From positions 124,001 through 188,000 of the forward strand of contig JAXMDT010000004.1 of NCBI GenBank assembly GCA_046348685.1: a stretch of DNA of 64,000 nt, given 5' to 3'. The position numbers and the translations under genes are program-made. The DNA is from JAXMDT01 sp046348685. Its GTDB lineage: Bacteria > Pseudomonadota > Alphaproteobacteria > Rickettsiales > UBA998. Positions 8,753 to 16,300 of the stretch are shown here, in pieces. The notes beneath the pieces were generated by a model. It had not been told where the DNA came from, did no database searches, and saw nothing but the letters and a program-made list of their open reading frames with translations. Every line of letters starts with the position of its first letter. Within the stretch, counting starts at the first letter, position 1.

Positions 8753-9754
8753 TTATTTGAATTTCGCTAAAAATGCCCCGGCTTCAGAAACAAGCTCGTC
8801 GATAATTTCCTGCATCGGCTGGATTTTATCGACAAGTCCCACGCTTTGACCCGCCATAACGGATCCATTCTCAATATCACCATCGACAACGGCTTTGCGA
8901 AGAGCACCTGCCCAATAATGTTCAATTTTGAGTTGGGCATCTTTTTTTTCCAGTTTGCCGGATTTGAATTCGGCGATGACTTCATGCTGGAAACGGGTGA
9001 AATCTTCGGTTGCCTTATTCATGATGGCGCGTACGGGAATGACCGGGAAATCGGGGTCAACTTGTACGGATGGCATTGCATTGCGCGCGGCGCTTCTGAT
9101 GAAAAGGTTTTTAAAGTTCTGGTGCGCGATACATTCCGTTGCACAGACAAAACGTGTACCGAGCTGTACGCCCGCGGCGCCCATCATTAGGTAGGTGGCG
9201 ATCTGATTACCGCGGCCAATGCCACCCGCCACAAACACGGGAACATCCGTGATCGTGGGCAAAATTTCCTGCGCGAGGACGGAAGTGGATACCGGGCCGA
9301 TATGTCCGCCTGCTTCGGAGCCTTCGATCACAAGCGCGTCCGCCCCCATCTTGATCAGTTTTTTGCCAATACCGGCTGCAGGGGCAAAGCCAATCACTTT
9401 ACAGCCACCTGCTTTCAAAGCTTCGATCGTTGGGCCTTTTGGAATGCCCCCAGCCAGAACGACATGTGAAACCTTTTGGCGTACGCAGACGGTAACCAAT
9501 TCATCCAGTTTCGGATGCATGATGATGAGATTTACGCCAAAAGGCTTTTGCGTAAGCGCACGCGTGGCAATAATTTCCGCCTCCAGCATTTCCGGCGGCA
9601 TCGAACCGCAAGCAAGTACGCCAAAACCGCCGCTATTGGAAAGTGCGGAGACGAGATTGCGCTCGGAAACCCACGTCATAGCACCGCCCATAATGGCATA
9701 CTTGGTGCCTAGGAAATCCGTACCGCGTTTCCAGAGGGAATCTAACTTTGTCAC
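8753..9754 (-). CDS. Nitronate monooxygenase / FabK-like FMN oxidoreductase
   Basis: A 333-residue FMN-dependent TIM-barrel enzyme of the nitronate monooxygenase (2-nitropropane dioxygenase) family. Recognisable segments are IMGGAMTWVS at the N-terminus, GFGVLACGSM, the conserved GSEAGGHIGP loop (His in the flavin site) and the phosphate-binding VFVAGGIGRG with GAAGVQLGTRF. Members oxidise nitronates or act as FabK-type enoyl-ACP reductases; the sequence alone does not settle the substrate. The start is GTG (GTGACAAAG) with an AAAAAGG ribosome site formed by the end of lysC. The 3-bp gap to lysC makes co-transcription very likely. Confidence 0.88.
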   Translation of the reverse strand: MTKLDSLWKRGTDFLGTKYAIMGGAMTWVSERNLVSALSNSGGFGVLACGSMPPEMLEAEIIATRALTQKPFGVNLIIMHPKLDELVTVCVRQKVSHVVLAGGIPKGPTIEALKAGGCKVIGFAPAAGIGKKLIKMGADALVIEGSEAGGHIGPVSTSVLAQEILPTITDVPVFVAGGIGRGNQIATYLMMGAAGVQLGTRFVCATECIAHQNFKNLFIRSAARNAMPSVQVDPDFPVIPVRAIMNKATEDFTRFQHEVIAEFKSGKLEKKDAQLKIEHYWAGALRKAVVDGDIENGSVMAGQSVGLVDKIQPMQEIIDELVSEAGAFLAKFK

Positions 9755-9757
9755 AAA

Positions 9758-10999
9758 CTAACCTTTTTCAACAACGGCGTCGAGTCCATAGGCAGTGTGT
9801 AGAGCACGCAGCGCCAGTTCGATGTACGCTTCTTCAATCAACACGCTGACTTTGATCTCCGAGGTAGAGATCACGATGATATTGATGTTCTTTGCAGCAA
9901 GCGTTTTGAAAAGTTCCTGAGCGACACCTGCATGACTCCGCATGCCAACGCCAATGATAGAAAGTTTTGCCACATTTTTATCAGTGTGAATCGATTTGCA
10001 GCCGATTTCTTTTTTTACCGATTCCAATACCTTCATGGTGCGGTCAAAATCCGTGCGGCTGACGGTAAAGGTCATATCTGTCTGCTTGCCGTCTGGCGTG
10101 ACGTTCTGAACAATCATATCGACATTGATATTCGCTTCTGCCAGTGGACCAAAAATGGCTGCCGAAATGCCGGGGCGATCGGCGACTTCCGATAAGGTGA
10201 TCCTTGCCTCATCACGGCTGTAGGCGATGCCGGTGACACGTTGCTTTTCCACGATATCCTCCTCTGGGACGAGCAGGGTGCCGGGCTTATCCTCAAAGGA
10301 GGAAAGCACCTGCACCTTTACATGATGGTTCATTGCGAGTTCAACGGAGCGCGTCTGCAATACTTTTGCTCCTAAAGACGCCATCTCCAGCATTTCTTCG
10401 TATGAGATAACATCAAGTTTTCTGGCTGCGGTAACGATGCGTGGATCGCAGGTATAAACCCCATCTACGTCGGTATAGATATCGCAGCGTTCCGCTTTAA
10501 AGGCAGCGGCAATGGCAACGGCGGACGTATCCGATCCACCTCGTCCTAACGTGACGACGCGGCCATCTTCCGTGATGCCTTGGAAGCCGGTGATGACAGC
10601 GACATGGCCACTATCCAGCGCTTTCTTTACATTTTCGGTTTCAATACGCTCAATGCGTGCTTTGCTGAAGGCATCGCTGGCAATGATCGGCAATTGCCAT
10701 CCGGCAAAACCTCGCGCTTTGAGTCCAATCTCCTGAATGCGCAAAGCAAGAAGACCGGCTGTAATTTGTTCGCCGGAGGAAATCGTGAGATCTGCATTGG
10801 CGAGTTTTTCGTTCTCATCAAGTGAGGATAGTTCAGACGCAAATGCGACGAGTTGGTTTGTAACACCCGCCATCGCCGAAGGGACAACAATTACCTGATT
10901 TCCCTTTTTAACTTCATGCGACACCTTCTCGGCCACATTCGCAATACGCTGCGTGTCGCCGACCGAGGTTCCACCAAATTTCATGACAATCAGGGCCAT
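9758..10999 (-). CDS. lysC: Aspartate kinase
   Basis: Aspartokinase phosphorylates aspartate, the first step to lysine, diaminopimelate, threonine and methionine. The 413-residue monofunctional form starts with the classic KFGGTSVGD. It has GRGGSDTSAVAIAAA and DVDGVYTCDPRIV in the kinase domain and two C-terminal ACT domains (from about 265) for amino-acid feedback, with SEVADRPGISAAIFG as the regulatory effector region. An internal start for a beta subunit, as in other alphaproteobacteria, is possible but not shown. It is followed at 3 bp by the FMN oxidoreductase gene, then ptsP. Confidence 0.97.
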   Translation of the reverse strand: MALIVMKFGGTSVGDTQRIANVAEKVSHEVKKGNQVIVVPSAMAGVTNQLVAFASELSSLDENEKLANADLTISSGEQITAGLLALRIQEIGLKARGFAGWQLPIIASDAFSKARIERIETENVKKALDSGHVAVITGFQGITEDGRVVTLGRGGSDTSAVAIAAAFKAERCDIYTDVDGVYTCDPRIVTAARKLDVISYEEMLEMASLGAKVLQTRSVELAMNHHVKVQVLSSFEDKPGTLLVPEEDIVEKQRVTGIAYSRDEARITLSEVADRPGISAAIFGPLAEANINVDMIVQNVTPDGKQTDMTFTVSRTDFDRTMKVLESVKKEIGCKSIHTDKNVAKLSIIGVGMRSHAGVAQELFKTLAAKNINIIVISTSEIKVSVLIEEAYIELALRALHTAYGLDAVVEKG

Positions 11000-11044
11000 A
11001 GAGCGGTTTTCTTACGGGGAACGCATTGAAAGTGCAAGACTTTA

Positions 11045-12463
11045 TTAAGTTAGCCGCCGGATTTGATGTTGATTGACCTGACGCTCGCGCAGCCAGTTGA
11101 AATATTGCGTAAGGCTGTCCACCTGGTCATCGTGCGGCACATGCGGGAAACTGAGCAACTCCGTTTCAAAATCAGTGAGCCACGGCGCCTGTTTCGGTAA
11201 ATGAAGGCGGCCTGCTTCGATCATAGCGGTGATCGCCGCAAAGCGGGTGAGCTTATCGCTCTTCGGATTGCGTGCCACCAGCGGCAGGTTCGTTTCGCGC
11301 TTTAAATCCTGCAGGAGGGATTGGCCGCTCGCTTTGTCTTCAATCAACACGCTATTCACGTCCCAGCGCGCCGCTTGTTCAATGACCGTGCGTTTCAGTT
11401 CAGGATATTCGGCACGCAGGCTGAGTACATCAATAATATAATGGTTATGTTCATACTCGCCGAAAGTAATGCAGACGCTGGCATCGTTTTTCGCTTCCGC
11501 TTTGATCGCCGTATCCCAACTTTGCACTACGCGTGTGAATGTCTCCGGCAGGCGGTCATACCGTTGCAGCCAGTGCGAAGAAAGCATCGCGCTATCGGTG
11601 TGTAGCGGCTCCTGCTGATACTGCGCGGCAAAGGCGAAACTGCCAAGGTCATTTTTTGCACGCTCGATCAATGCCATATCTTCACGTTCCGTATGTAACG
11701 GCTCGCCAGCGTGTCGCGTTTTTAGTAATAGATCGCCGAGGTAAATAGAGTGCTGCGTTTCGGCAATGGCAGGGAGTTTTAATTGTTCCCAGCCACCTTT
11801 TGCCAGTAAATGGCCGGATAAATCCTCCGGATGCAGCCGCTGCATGACGACGACAATGCGCCCCGTTTTCTTATTGTTGAGTCGGGTGGAAAATGTTTGG
11901 TCGAACCAGTTATTCGCATGATCGCGCCGCGTTTTCGACATTGCCTGCGAGGGATTCAGAGGGTCATCAACGATCAAAATGTCGCCGCCTTCGCCCGTCG
12001 CCGTGCCGCCGACGGAGGTGGCGAACCGAAAGCCGCGTGCGGTTGTGACGAATTTATGTTTCTGGTTTTCGCCGCGCTCGATCATGCATTCCGGAAAATG
12101 CGCCTTGAAACGATCGGAAGAAACAATCAACCGTGTATCAAGTGCATGTTTCAAGCTTAGCGTGGTGGAGTAACTTGCAGCCATGATGCGCGTTTTCGGG
12201 TCGTTGCCGAGCAACCACGCTGGCCATGCTACCGTGACGCACACTGACTTCAAGGTACGGGGTGGCATATTGATAACCAGACGCGTAATTTTAGATTCGC
12301 GTGCCGCTTCCAGATACTCAGCAATTGCGTCAATGTGCCAGTTGGGGAGGTAGTCGGCACCGGGATTTACAACCTCAAAACTTTGGCGAATAAAATTAGA
12401 AAAAGTAAGTTTATTATTTATGTACAGACTGTTGTCGGATTTATCGAAAATCTGGAATGTCAT
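11045..12463 (-). CDS. Orphan phage terminase large subunit
   Basis: A DNA-packaging terminase large subunit of the psiM2/TIGR01630 type. The ATPase part has a Walker A-like VINMPPRTLKSV and Walker B ILIVDDPL. The C-terminal RNase H-like nuclease has its acidic residues in VQSWDTAIKAE, VLIEDKASGQS and HDDQVDSL. I start it at the ATG in MTFQIFDKSD (472 residues); a TTG at 12526 would add 21 residues but has no better ribosome site. No portal, capsid, tail or integrase gene is nearby, so this is a prophage or gene-transfer-agent remnant, or a domesticated copy. The reading frame is intact from end to end. Confidence 0.85.
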   Translation of the reverse strand: MTFQIFDKSDNSLYINNKLTFSNFIRQSFEVVNPGADYLPNWHIDAIAEYLEAARESKITRLVINMPPRTLKSVCVTVAWPAWLLGNDPKTRIMAASYSTTLSLKHALDTRLIVSSDRFKAHFPECMIERGENQKHKFVTTARGFRFATSVGGTATGEGGDILIVDDPLNPSQAMSKTRRDHANNWFDQTFSTRLNNKKTGRIVVVMQRLHPEDLSGHLLAKGGWEQLKLPAIAETQHSIYLGDLLLKTRHAGEPLHTEREDMALIERAKNDLGSFAFAAQYQQEPLHTDSAMLSSHWLQRYDRLPETFTRVVQSWDTAIKAEAKNDASVCITFGEYEHNHYIIDVLSLRAEYPELKRTVIEQAARWDVNSVLIEDKASGQSLLQDLKRETNLPLVARNPKSDKLTRFAAITAMIEAGRLHLPKQAPWLTDFETELLSFPHVPHDDQVDSLTQYFNWLRERQVNQHQIRRLT

Positions 12464-12545
12464 TAGCTTAGCGTATGATGTTATGAATAGACCTGGAAGT
12501 GGGAAACGATAGTAAATCAACGTCAAAATTTGATATATTCATTCA

Positions 12546-13529
12546 ATGGAAACTATCCCTCAAAGATTTCACGCGGCCCGGCATATCGGTGAAAAAATAA
12601 AAGTATTGGGTGATTACATGTGGCTAAAGCATGGTGAACTACAAAGAATTACAGGCCTAAGTTATTCGGTTTATAGCGATGTTGTCTCAAAAGGCTTTGA
12701 GAGAAATAAAGAATATGTATTGAATTCAATATTAAAAATTGCGGATGAGGTTGAGAAATTTGAAGCTCGCGAAGGTTTTCATTGGTTTAGGGGAGAAGTG
12801 AAGCAAAGCTTCCTTAATGAAGCACGCAGAGAATTTTATAATGCACGATGGGCATATTCTAAAAGTGCAAAAGAGCTTATTCACACCGCAATGGAGTATG
12901 CCCGCGATACACGGATAGACCTCGTCATTAAATCGCGCATACCTGAAACTACGTTGCAGCAACTTGAGGCAGTGGTAAATGATGATGCTGTAGCGCAAGG
13001 CAATTCCGATGTGATACTCAAACTCGCAAATTATTTTAAAGAAACGTCACCTGAGTGGTTTGATAGCGAAAAATATCGGTTTTTCGTTGGGAGTTTTTTT
13101 GGAGGCCATAGTAAAATTCCAGATGTATTTCGTATTGAAAAATTTCCAGAAAAGCCTGCCACCGTCATTGACACAAATACGGTCGAGCCCAATCATATAC
13201 AAAATCACATTCGAGACGAGATAACGTATCGTTATAATTTTCTACAAAATCATATGCCCTATGGCCATGCATCGCTTATGGTAGATTTACGCGCATCAAA
13301 AGTGCCAGGCTTGCGTGACTGGACTTATGCAGAGACGAAAAATATTTTCGAAGCTGGAACAGAAATCACCCTTACGCTTTTAAAGGCATTGGATAAAGTT
13401 TTTACAAGACGCGTTGCTGAAGTAAAATTTGTGCCTGTTGGACGTCGCCCTACAGGCAGCTTGGAAGAAAAATATGGGGACTTAGTGCGGGACGATACAT
13501 CCTTGAAAACTCCATCCCGACGCAAATAA
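12546..13529 (+). CDS. Unrecognised AT-rich accessory gene
   Basis: A 327-residue protein that I do not recognise. The N-terminal 60 residues are helical, and LKHGELQRITGLSYSVYSDV could be a helix-turn-helix. The middle is charged and mixed; the C-terminal 40 residues are basic and include VPVGRRPTGSLEE, encoded by a near-perfect palindrome. The gene is visibly more AT-rich than its neighbours and its codon use differs, so recent transfer is likely. It starts only about 20 bp from the TTG alternative of the terminase (83 bp from the preferred ATG), divergently, and ends at a strong bidirectional terminator. Phage or island cargo is my best guess; no enzymatic motif is visible. Confidence 0.7.
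   Translation: METIPQRFHAARHIGEKIKVLGDYMWLKHGELQRITGLSYSVYSDVVSKGFERNKEYVLNSILKIADEVEKFEAREGFHWFRGEVKQSFLNEARREFYNARWAYSKSAKELIHTAMEYARDTRIDLVIKSRIPETTLQQLEAVVNDDAVAQGNSDVILKLANYFKETSPEWFDSEKYRFFVGSFFGGHSKIPDVFRIEKFPEKPATVIDTNTVEPNHIQNHIRDEITYRYNFLQNHMPYGHASLMVDLRASKVPGLRDWTYAETKNIFEAGTEITLTLLKALDKVFTRRVAEVKFVPVGRRPTGSLEEKYGDLVRDDTSLKTPSRRK
13433..13457. repeat. 25-bp imperfect palindrome inside a coding region
   Basis: The 25 bases starting GCCTGTTGG and ending CCTACAGGC pair with two mismatches around a central T (arms GCCTGT/ACAGGC, then GG/CC and CG/CG). It is read in frame as VGRRPTG in the 327-residue gene. Its GC-rich, REP-like form contrasts with the AT-rich gene. Whether it is repeated elsewhere in the genome cannot be seen here. 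Confidence 0.35.
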
Positions 13530-13530
13530 A

Positions 13531-13558
13531 AAGCCGGCCTTGTTTCCAAGGCCGGCTT
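13531..13558 (-). terminator. Bidirectional intrinsic terminator between mucR and the 327-residue gene
   Basis: A perfect 12-bp stem (AAGCCGGCCTTG with its complement) closes a four-base loop TTTC. On the minus strand it is followed by TTTTTATTTG, a good U-tract, so it terminates the mucR-like gene. On the plus strand it lies directly after the stop of the AT-rich gene and is followed by a weaker pyrimidine-rich tract. Confidence 0.85.
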
Positions 13559-13580
13559 CGTTCCCTCTTTGTAAATCCAG

Positions 13581-14036
13581 TTAAGCAGCGCGCTTTGTTT
13601 TAGCGAGCGCGTTATGTTTTCTTTCCTGCGCGGATTTTTTGCCCAGGCCGATTTGTTTTGCCAGCGAGCTACGCTTTTTAGCATAGTTCGGAGCAACCAT
13701 CGGGTAGGTTGCAGGTAAACCCCAGCGGCGTTTGTATTCTTCCGGGGTCATGTTGTAATTCGTTTTCAGGTAGCGCTTTAACATTTTCAGCTTTTTACCG
13801 TCTTCCAGGCAGACAATGTAATCCGGAGTAATGGAGGATTTTACATCTACGACCGGCTTCAGGCTGTTGCCGCGGTTGTCCTGTCCCAGTGTATTTACCG
13901 CCGAGAATACGCGTTGAATCAGCGTATCCAGCTGCTCAACTTCAACCTTGTGGTTCAGCAGGTACGACGACACGATATCGGCGGTTGCGCCCAATATCGG
14001 GTTTTCATTGGTGTTATCTTCTTTCTTCGTTGCCAT
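13581..14036 (-). CDS. MucR/Ros-family regulator with degenerate zinc finger
   Basis: A 151-residue DNA-binding protein of the alphaproteobacterial Ros/MucR family, which acts as a global H-NS-like regulator on AT-rich DNA. The hallmark LKRYLKTNYNMTPEEYKRRW is clear. Of the usual zinc ligands (Cys-x2-Cys...His-x4-His) only Cys76 remains; Asp79, Tyr89 and Tyr94 occupy the other three sites. Some Mesorhizobium Ros homologues are known to fold without zinc, so function may persist. The C-terminus is basic and Ala-rich. The ATG at 14036 is chosen because GGAGAG lies directly upstream; the longer TTG start would use that ribosome site as codons. The gene ends at a strong terminator and is divergent from fur across a 240-bp AT-rich spacer. 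Confidence 0.85.
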   Translation of the reverse strand: MATKKEDNTNENPILGATADIVSSYLLNHKVEVEQLDTLIQRVFSAVNTLGQDNRGNSLKPVVDVKSSITPDYIVCLEDGKKLKMLKRYLKTNYNMTPEEYKRRWGLPATYPMVAPNYAKKRSSLAKQIGLGKKSAQERKHNALAKTKRAA

Positions 14037-14105
14037 GGTGCTCTCCAAATCTTTTATTATCTTTATTCAAAATTTCTTTTGATTGAGGCCAGTAGCTATA
14101 ACAAA

Positions 14106-14121
14106 TTAACCAAAGATTAGC
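14106..14121. promoter_or_regulatory. Near-match to a CtrA box in the mucR/fur spacer
   Basis: TTAACCAAAGATTAGC is TTAA-N7-TTAG, one base off the CtrA consensus TTAA-N7-TTAA. It lies 70 bp upstream of the mucR-like ATG. In Caulobacter MucR and CtrA regulate one another's circuits, so the site is plausible but unproven in such AT-rich DNA. Confidence 0.3.
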
Positions 14122-14190
14122 AAATTGTTTTTTAACTATTCGCTTAAAATACTTGTAACCCGCAGAAATCAGCCATAATCTTAATAAAGA

Positions 14191-14206
14191 CTTTAACTTA
14201 TTAAAG
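14191..14206. promoter_or_regulatory. Inverted repeat upstream of fur/mur
   Basis: CTTTAA-CTTA-TTAAAG is a perfect 6-bp inverted repeat about 70 bp upstream of the fur/mur start. A second imperfect repeat, ACCTGAC-N7-GTTAGGT, follows at about 14223-14243, close to the start. Either could be an operator for Fur itself or for MucR; neither matches a Mur box that I can recall exactly. The rest of the 14037-14274 spacer is AT-rich and holds no gene. Confidence 0.35.
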
Positions 14207-14274
14207 GTTTTTCTATCCTCTTTACCTGACCAATATAGTTAGGTACGTAAGTATAGGCAAAAAAAGGGGCCGAT

Positions 14275-14691
14275 ATGTCTTCTACATTGGAAAAAAAGTG
14301 TGCGGCCAATGGCTTGAAAATGACTGAACAGCGCCGGACTATAGCCCGTGTGCTTTCGGAGTCGGCGGATCATCCTGATGTTGAGCTGCTGCACCAGCGG
14401 GCAAGCGCTATCGATAACCGCATCAGTATAGCAACCGTTTATCGTACTGTGCGCTTATTTGAAGAAGCGGGTATCATCGAACGGCATGATTTTGGCGATG
14501 GAAGGGCGCGCTACGAAGAAAGCAGCGACGAGCATCACGATCATTTGATTGACCTGAAGAGCGGCAGAGTTATGGAGTTTACGAATACTGCTATTGAAAA
14601 ACTGCAGGATGCGGTTGCCAAAGAGCTTGGATATAAGCTGGTTGGACATCGCCTCGAGCTGTATGGTGTACCGCTCGAGAAGAAAAAGTAG
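14275..14691 (+). CDS. fur: Fur-family metal regulator (Fur/Mur type)
   Basis: A 138-residue Fur-family repressor. The winged helix (about 8-85) includes MTEQRRTIARVL and the recognition helix ISIATVYRTVRLFEEAGI. The metal site is seen in the HHDH motif (about 91-94) and the dimerisation domain follows. The structural-zinc CxxC of enterobacterial Fur is replaced (HHDHLIDLKSGRVMEF), as is typical of alphaproteobacterial Fur/Mur proteins, many of which sense manganese. A clear AGGGG ribosome site precedes the ATG. It heads a tight plus-strand run: the olsB start lies only 8 bp after its stop. Whether iron or manganese is sensed cannot be told. Confidence 0.92.
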   Translation: MSSTLEKKCAANGLKMTEQRRTIARVLSESADHPDVELLHQRASAIDNRISIATVYRTVRLFEEAGIIERHDFGDGRARYEESSDEHHDHLIDLKSGRVMEFTNTAIEKLQDAVAKELGYKLVGHRLELYGVPLEKKK

Positions 14692-14699
14692 GAGTTCAC

Positions 14700-15515
14700 T
14701 TGCCATCATTCGTACCGGTTTCCATGAAACCCGCACCTTTTGCTCCGATCGTGCTGGGCAATCTGAAGGTAAAGGTTGCGGAAACACCTGATGAGGTTGT
14801 GGCCGCACAGCGCCTGCGCTATCAGATTTTCGTTGGCGAGATAGGCGCACATCCTACTGCTGAAATGCAGGCTGAACAAAGGGATTTTGATGAATTCGAC
14901 CTGCACTGCGATCACATGCTGGTCATCGCTATCGGAAATGATGGAAATGAGGAAATTGTCGGCACCTACCGCTTGCTGCGCGCCGAGGGCATGAAAAAAG
15001 TTGGCCGCTATTATAGCGAAGATGAATTTGATGTTTCTGCATTGAAGAAACTGCAAGGCGAATTGCTGGAGCTTGGACGTTCCTGCGTGCGTGAAGATTT
15101 CCGAAACAAAGCCGCCATGCAGTTGCTGTGGCGCGGTATCGGTGAATATGTCACTTATTACGACATCAAATATATGTTCGGCTGCGCGAGTTTTGCCGGT
15201 TCCGATCCCAAAGCGCACGAACAGGAGCTGGCTTTCCTGCATCATTTTCATTCCGCTCCGGAAGCGCTTTCGCCCAAAGCGTTGCCATCACGCTATGTCG
15301 ATATGAACATGCTGCCGAAAGACAAGGTGGACCAGAAACGCGCTTTCTACGATCTGCCAGTGTTGATCAAGGGATATCTCCGTCTTGGCGGATTCATCGG
15401 CGATGGAGCGGTTATCGATGCGGTCTATAATACGGTCGATGTCAGCATTGTGGTCGATACATCCGGCGTTGGCGAAAAATATGTTTCCAAATATGCGCCA
15501 GATAAAAAGAAATGA
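14700..15515 (+). CDS. olsB: OlsB-like GNAT N-acyltransferase (hemolysin-like)
   Basis: A 271-residue GNAT-fold acyltransferase of the OlsB/hemolysin family. OlsB moves a 3-hydroxyacyl chain from ACP to ornithine to give lyso-ornithine lipid. Signature parts are RYQIFVGEIGA, FDEFDLHCDHMLV, VGTYRLLR and ELGRSCVREDFRN. The following gene is an OlsA-type acyltransferase that would complete ornithine-lipid synthesis, which strengthens the call. The start is TTG with GGAG five bases upstream; an ATG eight codons later has no such site. The gene overlaps olsA by ATGA. Confidence 0.87.
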   Translation: MPSFVPVSMKPAPFAPIVLGNLKVKVAETPDEVVAAQRLRYQIFVGEIGAHPTAEMQAEQRDFDEFDLHCDHMLVIAIGNDGNEEIVGTYRLLRAEGMKKVGRYYSEDEFDVSALKKLQGELLELGRSCVREDFRNKAAMQLLWRGIGEYVTYYDIKYMFGCASFAGSDPKAHEQELAFLHHFHSAPEALSPKALPSRYVDMNMLPKDKVDQKRAFYDLPVLIKGYLRLGGFIGDGAVIDAVYNTVDVSIVVDTSGVGEKYVSKYAPDKKK

Positions 15516-16285
15516 GCATGCCATCGTTCCGCGCGCTGTTTAAGACGGCTCTGTTTCTTTTATTCGCAATCGCAACGTTTCTCTGGATGGGCGGCCTGAA
15601 GCTTGCCGGACTGGATCAGTTAAGGCTGCAGAGCCAAACCTATGTTTATAAGCTTGTTCTGTGGCTCGCGAATCTTACGGTTAGTGTCGAAGGGGGACTG
15701 GCGCCGCCACCTTCGGTTATCGTCAGCAATCATTGCAGTTATATGGACATCTTTGTGTTGGGGTCGCTCGGCAATGTGCGGTTTACACCGAAAAGCGAAA
15801 TTAAATCCTGGTTCTTTGCAGGCTGGATTGTGACATTATTCGATGCGGTTTATGTGGAACGCAAAGCGCAGAAATCGAAAGAGGCGCAAACAGATGTGCT
15901 GAATAAACTGAAAGGCGGTGCGCGGCTCTCCATTTTTCCGGAAGGAACGACGAATAATGGCATGCAGTTGCAGCGCTTCAAGTCGTCCTTATTCAGCGTG
16001 GCGGAAGCGTGGGATGGAAAAGAACCGCTCGCCATTCAGCCTGTTACCGTGCGCTATGAAACACTCAACGGAAAACCGCTCGATGTAACGACGTGGCCAT
16101 TCGTTGCCTGGTACGGCGATGCCTCCTTTGCGCCGCATATCATGACTCTTTTCGCGCAACGATCGCTCACCGCGCGCGTTATTTGCCATGCACCGCTTTA
16201 TTTGGCACAAGGCCTAACAAGAAAAGAGCTGGCGAAAAAATCAGAGGAAATTATTAGAAATAGTCTGGGAAAAGAAACTAATTAA
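15512..16285 (+). CDS. olsA: 1-acyl-sn-glycerol-3-phosphate / lyso-ornithine-lipid acyltransferase
   Basis: A 257-residue PlsC-family acyltransferase at the inner membrane. A hydrophobic N-terminal helix (about 10-30) anchors it. The catalytic HX4D is NHCSYMD (His74, Asp79) and the substrate-binding motif is FPEGTTNNG. It starts in the ATGA that ends olsB, so the two are translationally coupled and probably make ornithine lipids, which are phosphorus-free membrane lipids. A role as a general PlsC cannot be excluded from sequence alone. Confidence 0.88.
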   Translation: MSMPSFRALFKTALFLLFAIATFLWMGGLKLAGLDQLRLQSQTYVYKLVLWLANLTVSVEGGLAPPPSVIVSNHCSYMDIFVLGSLGNVRFTPKSEIKSWFFAGWIVTLFDAVYVERKAQKSKEAQTDVLNKLKGGARLSIFPEGTTNNGMQLQRFKSSLFSVAEAWDGKEPLAIQPVTVRYETLNGKPLDVTTWPFVAWYGDASFAPHIMTLFAQRSLTARVICHAPLYLAQGLTRKELAKKSEEIIRNSLGKETN

Positions 16286-16300
16286 AGCTATCGTTGCGAT

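Noticed and set aside
14132..14147. Second CtrA-like site (TTAA-N8-TTAA) in the mucR/fur spacer
   Set aside because: The spacing is eight rather than seven bases and such matches are frequent in AT-rich DNA.
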